From assembly GCA_002104905.1 (NCBI GenBank), contig MCFE01000257.1, positions 48,326-112,325 of the forward strand: DNA of 64,000 nucleotides, given 5' to 3'. A model generated the notes under the pieces. The model ran no database searches and had not been told where the DNA came from. It saw only the letters and a list, made by a program, of their open reading frames with translations. Position numbers and translations under genes: made by a program. Shown here piece after piece: positions 59,687 through 64,000 of this stretch (its first letter is position 1; every line of letters begins with the position of its first letter). The stretch is from Basidiobolus meristosporus CBS 931.73. Taxonomy: Eukaryota; Basidiobolomycota; Basidiobolomycetes; Basidiobolales; Basidiobolaceae.

Positions 59687-60176
59687 GGGGGAGGAAAGTC
59701 ACCAAGTGGTGCAATCTTTATTTACTTATGACAAGTATCTAAAGAAGCCAAGTTAATCTGAAGTAATTCCTAGAAAGCTAGGTCTGAGAGGTATCTTCCT
59801 GGTAAGCCAGGTCTGAGAGTTGAGAAGCTGAGTGGTACTGTATTTCCTAGTAAGCTAGGTCTGAGAATTGAGAATCTGAGTATATCTCAGGTGAAGTGTA
59901 CTGATTTGCGGTAGCTGATTTGTGGCCGGAATGGCCAGTAGACTGGGGGAACTGAGGGAAATATCTGGGCGATCACTGGCCAAATTTACTAGGCAAATCT
60001 GACCAATTAGCATTTCAAGGATTTCAGCCAATCAGAGCCTTTACTTTGCCTGATGGTTGATCAAGCCATTTCCCAATGAGCACACATCAATTTACGGATC
60101 AAATTTTGTTGGATCCAGGATTTGAACTCACAACCATGGGTATGGAAGGGTTAGGGATAACCACAAGGCTAAGTGT
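59687..60176 (-). mobile_element. tRNA-derived SINE-like unit S1
   Basis: About 490 bp; element strand starts at 60176. Near the 5' end are RNA polymerase III box A (TAGCCTTGTGG, 60161-60171) and box B (AGTTCAAATCC, 60118-60128, one change from consensus), 43 nt apart as in a tRNA. Three small hairpins follow in the body, then AATAAAG and a terminal hairpin (59699-59712). It ends at a TTAGGG motif. Diverged from S2 and S3, and probably the oldest unit in the array. Confidence 0.75.
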
Positions 60177-62061
60177 TAGGGGGGAGACAGTCACCAACTG
60201 GTGAAATCTTTATTTCAGTTGAAACAAAGAAGCCAGCGCTACTGTTGTAGCTTTGATACAAGAGTGTGTAGCTGAAGGGAATTTGTAGGTAAGTTAATAA
60301 GAAGTGATGTTAGTTCTTCAGTGCTCAAGACACTGTTCAGTGGGAAGGGGGGTAGCAAGAGAGGTAAGAATGACTTGTGAACAACATTAATGAGGGGAAT
60401 GTGATAAGGATTGATATTCATCATAAAGGGAGTGTGCTGCTGCAGATATTGCTGCCAAAGGTCTGTCAAGTACTTCAGGTAGGCCAGCTTGGGTTTTTCT
60501 GACTGCAGAATATAGTGAGCAAACTTCTTGACTTCAGGATCTCCAAGTATAGTTCTCCAGCAGGAGCCAGGTGTTGTGTGGTGTGTTCTCTTCCAGGCCT
60601 TAATCAGTGGGTTGTTGCAGTTGTGAAGTCTGAGGTATAATCTGGTTCTAAGGTAGAGAAGTCTGATCTTATAGGGCATAAACCCAAAAGCACCAAGAAT
60701 AGCATGTCGGTAGGGGCATTCAGGCAAATGAGGCACCAAGGAGGTAATGCACCATACTGCAAACTTGTCAAGCTTAGTGCAGTCTCTAGAAGTAAGAGAG
60801 AGAAGTGGTAAGCCAAATTCCAGGACAGGGAAGACAAACTGCTTGAGTAGAAGGAGGCAGCTGGGAGCTGAAGTTGTAGGAGGAGTAACAGCCAGTAGCT
60901 TGTAGAGTGCCTGTCTTGCCAGGATAATTCTCTTCTTCAGGTGTGCTCCAGAGTCTAGTCCAGTAGGAAGGAAAGGAAAGCCAAGATATGTAGCAGAAAC
61001 CTGAGCAGGTAGAGTGGAGTTCTCCAAGTTGATGGGAGAGCCCAAAGGTACTGTCTTTGCAATGGAAAGCTGGAGATTATTCTTCTGCAGATACTGGTGG
61101 ATGGTCTGGGAGTCTTGTTGCACATTGGAGGTGGATATTCTGATGTCATCAGCAAAGAGAGTTACCAGGCAGTCAGCTGAGAGTCTTGGGAAATCATTCA
61201 GGAAGATGGCAAACAGTATAGGACCAAGCACAGAGCCTTGAACCACTCCATTAGGAACTGAGAACACAGCTGATTGCTCACTTGGGTGCAGAATTCTTGC
61301 TTGTGGATCCAGAAACAGAGACCTGACAAGGAGGGTGAGAGAGGTACTGGAGAAGCATTGCAACTTGGACCAAAGCAGATTTCTGTCAACTGAATCAAAG
61401 GCCTTAGTAATATCAAACAGAACAGAGGGATACTTGCACTGGAGAGAGTGATCTTGGCTAAGTATGACTGCATATTCCAAGGAGAGGCCAGGAACAAAGC
61501 CAAACTGTGCAGGATGAAACTTGAGGGAGTCAGAGTAGAGCTCCTGAGCAAGCAGAAGCTCAAACACCTTTCTGCAGGTGGGCAGCAGAGATATTGGCCT
61601 GTAGGAGCTAGGATCCAGGTGCTTTCCTTTACCCTTGTACAGTGGCAGAACATTTGCAAAGGACCATTCCTCAGGAGTAGAAAGCTGGGCTGAGCATTGC
61701 TGAAACAGTGGAAGCAGAAGTGCAGACATGGCCTTGGTACTAGTCTTCAGAAGCTCATAGGAGATTGTATCCACACCTGGAGCAGTAGAGTTGGGAAGCC
61801 TCTTGAGCACATTATGGATTCTCCTTTGATCAAGTGCAAGTGGGATGGGCAGAGTCTTGAAGTCAGGATGAAAGCCAGGAGTTGAGTACTGCTTTGTAGA
61901 GAAGAAGATGTTAGCCAGCTGTTCTGTTGAAGGTAACTTCCTGGAAGAGGGCCTCATTGCCCTGTAGAGTCTTGATACTGTTCTTGTTATAAAGTTGGAA
62001 GATTGCAGAGGCAAAGAACTCATAATATGATCCCAGAGCTGAGTATGCAGAGTGTGGCGAA
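60177..62061 (-). mobile_element. 5'-truncated telomere-associated LINE
   Basis: Non-LTR retroelement with its 3' end towards the chromosome interior. The RT frame is open for about 607 codons (62061-60239), followed by a 3' UTR of only about 70 nt with AATAAAG and a hairpin (TCACCA-AC-TGGTGA, 60191-60204), then TTAGGG-like sequence. At its 5' end it stops abruptly against four telomere repeats; no endonuclease domain or ORF1 remains. Confidence 0.85.
60239..62061 (-). pseudogene. LINE reverse transcriptase ORF (5'-truncated)
   Basis: About 607 codons, uninterrupted. RT motifs in order: YKGKGKHLDPSSYRPISLLPT, FGFVPGLSLEYAV, VLFDITKAFDSVDRNLLW, PNGVVQGSVLGPILFAIFLND, and LFADDIRIS (catalytic FADD rather than the more usual YADD/YVDD). 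The thumb and C-terminal part follow (AHLKKRIILARQALYKLLAV, QFVFPVLEFGLPLLSL). No RNase H and no CCHC zinc knuckle are seen at the end (stop after SKLQQ). The frame has no proper ATG: it runs on through telomere repeats, coding repeated LT pairs, so the ORF call upstream of 62061 is an accident. An intact copy elsewhere may supply the enzyme. Confidence 0.88.
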
Positions 62062-62085
62062 TTAGGGTTAGGGTTAGGGTTAGGG
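62062..62085 (+). repeat. internal telomere repeat, (TTAGGG)4
   Basis: Four perfect TTAGGG units between the LINE's broken 5' end and unit S2, in terminal orientation. Confidence 0.95.
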
Positions 62086-62541
62086 GGAGGAAAGTCACCA
62101 AGTGGTGAAATCTTTATTTACTTATGACAAGTATCTAAAGAAGCCAAGTTAATCTGAAGTTATTCCTAGAAAGCTAGGTCTGAGAGATATCTTCCTGGTA
62201 AGCCAGGTCTGAGAGTTGAGAAGCTGAGTGGTACTATATTTCCTAGTTAGCTAGGTCTGAGAGAGGTTTCCTGGAAAGCCAGGCCTGAGAAGTGAGAATC
62301 TGAATATATCTGAGCTAAGTTATACTGGTTTGCGGTAGCTGAATTGTGGCCGGAATGGCCAGTAGACTGGGGGAACTGAGATGAATTTCTGGGCGATCAC
62401 TGGCCAAATTTACTAGACAAATCTGGCCAATTAGCATTTCTAGGATTTCAGCCAATCAGAGCCTTTACTTTGCCCGATGGTTGATCAAGCCATCTCCCAA
62501 TGAGCACACATCAATTTATTGATCAAATTTTGTTGGATCCA

Positions 62542-62552
62542 GGATTTGAACC
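62542..62552 (-). promoter_or_regulatory. RNA polymerase III box B in S2
   Basis: GGTTCAAATCC, a perfect box B. The same in S3 (63559-63569). Confidence 0.75.
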
Positions 62553-62584
62553 CACAACCATGGGTATGGAAGGGTTAGGGATAA

Positions 62585-62595
62585 CCACAAGGCTA
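62585..62595 (-). promoter_or_regulatory. RNA polymerase III box A in S2
   Basis: TAGCCTTGTGG against TRGCNNAGYNGG: one mismatch (T for A). The same word occurs at 60161-60171 and 63602-63612. Confidence 0.65.
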
Positions 62596-62608
62596 AGTGT
62601 TCTTGGTT

Positions 62609-63097
62609 AGGGGAGGGAAAGTCACCAAAGTAGGTGAAATCTTTATTTGATTTCAGACAAGTCTAACTACAAATAAAGAAGCCAGCTGGGAATAGAAGAT
62701 TCCCAAAGTAAACACCAAGTTGAATATGAATAAATCTAAGCTAAAGTTAAGGCAGTATCCCAGAGTACACTGGAGTTCAGGTTCATGGGGGAGTGAAGTA
62801 GATAAGCTTGAGAGATATAATAATCTTTGAGGAAGTGGGTAACAGCAGGTGAAGGGGAGTTTTTGATAAGTGAAGTGAATCTTGAGATCAGAGATTCCTC
62901 TAATGAGAAGGTCTTGTAAACTGGAGAATCAGGAAACTCTTTGAAGGCATGGTCAGTAGGTTCCCAGTAAAACTGGTCAGAGACATTTTGAGAGAACTCT
63001 TTAGCAATACTTTTGTCAAGTACTACCTCCAGAGTGTGATGGTTGATAAATCTCATGTTGACAATCTTGGATAAGTTGTAACCTTGTTGCTTGAGGT
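62609..63097 (-). mobile_element. telomere-associated unit B1 with ORF1-like frame
   Basis: About 490 bp, 5' end cut at a TTAGG motif. Carries the 3' part of an open frame, a 3' UTR of about 100 nt and a tail of the same type as the LINE and SINE (GGCTTCTTTATTTG..., AATAAAG, hairpin TCACC-TACTTT-GGTGA at 62622-62637, CCCTAA). Probably a 5'-truncated second LINE type or a non-autonomous derivative. Confidence 0.7.
62736..63095 (-). pseudogene. ORF1-like fragment in unit B1
   Basis: About 119 codons open from the left-over 5' border to the stop at 62736: LKQQGYNLSKIVNMRFINHH, then TLEVVLDKSIAKEFSQ. The pattern of a short beta strand (VNMRFINHHTLEVVL) followed by an amphipathic helix resembles the nucleic-acid-binding part of fungal LINE ORF1/gag proteins, but that is by eye only. 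The rest (YKTFSLEESLISRFTSLI, AVTHFLKDYYISQAYLL) is not recognised. The N-terminus is missing. Confidence 0.45.
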
Positions 63098-63099
63098 TA

Positions 63100-63625
63100 G
63101 GGGGAGGAAAGTCACCAAGTGGTGAAATCTTTATTTACTTATGACAAGTATCTAAAGAAGCCAAGTTAATCTGAAGTAATTCCTAGAAAGCTAGGTCTGA
63201 GAGATATCTTCCTGGTAAGCCAGGTCTGAGAGTTGAGAAGCTGAGTGGTACTATATTTCCTAGTTAGCTAGGTCTGAGAGAGGTTTCCTGGAAAGCCAGG
63301 CCTGAGAAGTGAGAATCTGAATATATCTGAGCTAAGTTATACTGGTTTGCGGTAGCTGAATTGTGGCCGGAATGGCCAGTAGACTGGGGGAACTGAGATG
63401 AATTTCTGGGCGATCACTGGCCAAATTTACTAGGCAAATCTGGCCAATTAGCATTTCAAGGATTTCAGCCAATCAGAGCCTTTACTTTGCCCGATGGTTG
63501 ATCAAGCCATCTCCCAATGAGCACACATCAATTTATTAATCAAATTTTGCTGGATCCAGGATTTGAACCCACAACCATGGGTATGGAAGGGTTAGGGGCA
63601 ACCACAAGGCTAAGTGTTCTTGGTT
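63100..63625 (-). mobile_element. tRNA-derived SINE-like unit S3
   Basis: Second, nearly identical copy of S2 (only a handful of base differences seen, for example near 63178 and 63535-63600). Box A 63602-63612, box B 63559-63569, terminal hairpin 63112-63125. Confidence 0.8.
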
Positions 63626-63807
63626 AGGGGAGGGAAAGTCACCAAAGTAGGTGAAATCTTTATTTGATTTCAGACAAGTCTAACTACAAATAAAGAAGCC
63701 AGCTGGGAATAGAAGATTCCCAAAGTAAACACCAAGTTGAATATGAATAAATCTAAGCTAAAGTTAAGGCAGTATCCCAGAGTACACTGGAGTTCAGGTT
63801 CATGGGG
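63626..63807 (-). mobile_element. unit B2, truncated by the telomere
   Basis: 182 bp, apparently identical to the 3' part of B1 (62609-62790) as far as CATGGGG, where TTAGGG repeats take over. The coding part is lost. The GGGG at the joint could have served as microhomology for telomerase. Confidence 0.85.
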
Positions 63808-64000
63808 TTAGGGTTAGGGTTAGGGTTAGGGTTAGGGTTAGGGTTAGGGTTAGGGTTAGGGTTAGGGTTAGGGTTAGGTTAGGGTTAGGGTTAGGGTTAG
63901 GGTTAGGGTTAGGGTTAGGGTTAGGGTTAGGGTTAGGGTTAGGGTTAGGGTTAGGGTTAGGGTTAGGGTTAGGGTTAGGGTTAGGTTAGGGTTAGGGTTA
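63808..64000 (+). repeat. terminal telomere repeat array (TTAGGG)n
   Basis: 193 bp of TTAGGG to the window's end, with two five-base variants TTAGG at 63874-63878 and 63981-63985. The G-rich strand runs 5' to 3' towards the right, so this is the right chromosome end. Confidence 0.98.

Larger units (their letters stand above)
62083..62608 (-). mobile_element. tRNA-derived SINE-like unit S2
   Basis: About 525 bp. Element strand: box A TAGCCTTGTGG (62585-62595), box B GGTTCAAATCC (62542-62552, a perfect match to the consensus GGTTCRANYCC), 43 nt between their starts; a body with four small hairpins (62165-62283); AATAAAG; terminal hairpin TCACCA-CT-TGGTGA (62095-62108); then the CCCTAA junction. 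The head is tRNA-like, the tail LINE-like, which defines a SINE. No coding capacity. Confidence 0.8.

Noticed and set aside
62062..62101. Start of the LINE RT frame at 62101
   Set aside because: The first residues come from translated telomere repeats; the LINE sequence itself begins at 62061 and is 5'-truncated.

Overview
The window is the end of a chromosome from a filamentous, probably early-diverging fungus. It runs rightward into a TTAGGG telomere that fills the last 193 bases. The fungal call rests on many short introns (about 48-70 nt, GT..AG, some with a TACTAAC-type branch site), a GPI-anchored Cu-only superoxide dismutase family, YAT-type amino-acid permeases and a PKA catalytic subunit ending in FPDF. 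A TPX2-like protein, an ALDH7A1 orthologue, a TRAP-alpha subunit and an ANKRD13-like protein point away from the best-known yeasts and towards a lineage such as Zoopagomycota or Mucoromycota. That lineage placement is inference.

Layout. 1-7240 is a graveyard of one Ty1/copia family: several ~349-bp LTRs, gag/integrase/RT fragments and one 3'-truncated gag-pol on the minus strand. 8031-46776 is the gene-bearing core: CsbD-like protein, small secreted protein, an inverted pair of Cu-only SODs, PKA catalytic subunit, ecdysoneless/SGT1 (12 exons), an inverted pair of amino-acid permeases, a Pro/Ser-rich protein, a G-patch nucleolar protein, COX7, an ANKRD13-like protein, TPX2-like, TRAP-alpha, ALDH7A1 and a four-RRM protein. 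These are ordinary housekeeping and nutrient/stress genes with no obvious shared pathway; the two inverted paralogue pairs share an identity pattern that looks like gene conversion. 48271-56500 is a second copia block, including a structurally complete but mutated element nested in an older copy with a 5-bp target duplication. 58111-59439 encodes a secreted Gly/Asn-repeat protein.

The most interesting region is 59687-63807, just inside the telomere: a head-to-tail array of non-LTR retroelements, all with their 3' ends pointing away from the chromosome end and all joined at TTAGGG motifs. It contains a 5'-truncated LINE with a reverse transcriptase, three copies of a tRNA-derived SINE-like unit with A and B boxes, and two copies of a third unit with an ORF1-like reading frame. 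All three types share a 3' tail carrying a small hairpin. A ~35-bp relic of this tail followed by three TTAGGG repeats lies at 56195-56245, which suggests an older telomere position or internal telomeric seed. This resembles in principle TRAS/SART elements of insects and MoTeRs of Magnaporthe, but the LINE/SINE/telomere combination looks unusual.

Exon boundaries were worked out by hand from splice motifs, reading-frame continuity and known family sequence; in every spliced gene the exon lengths sum to a multiple of three.
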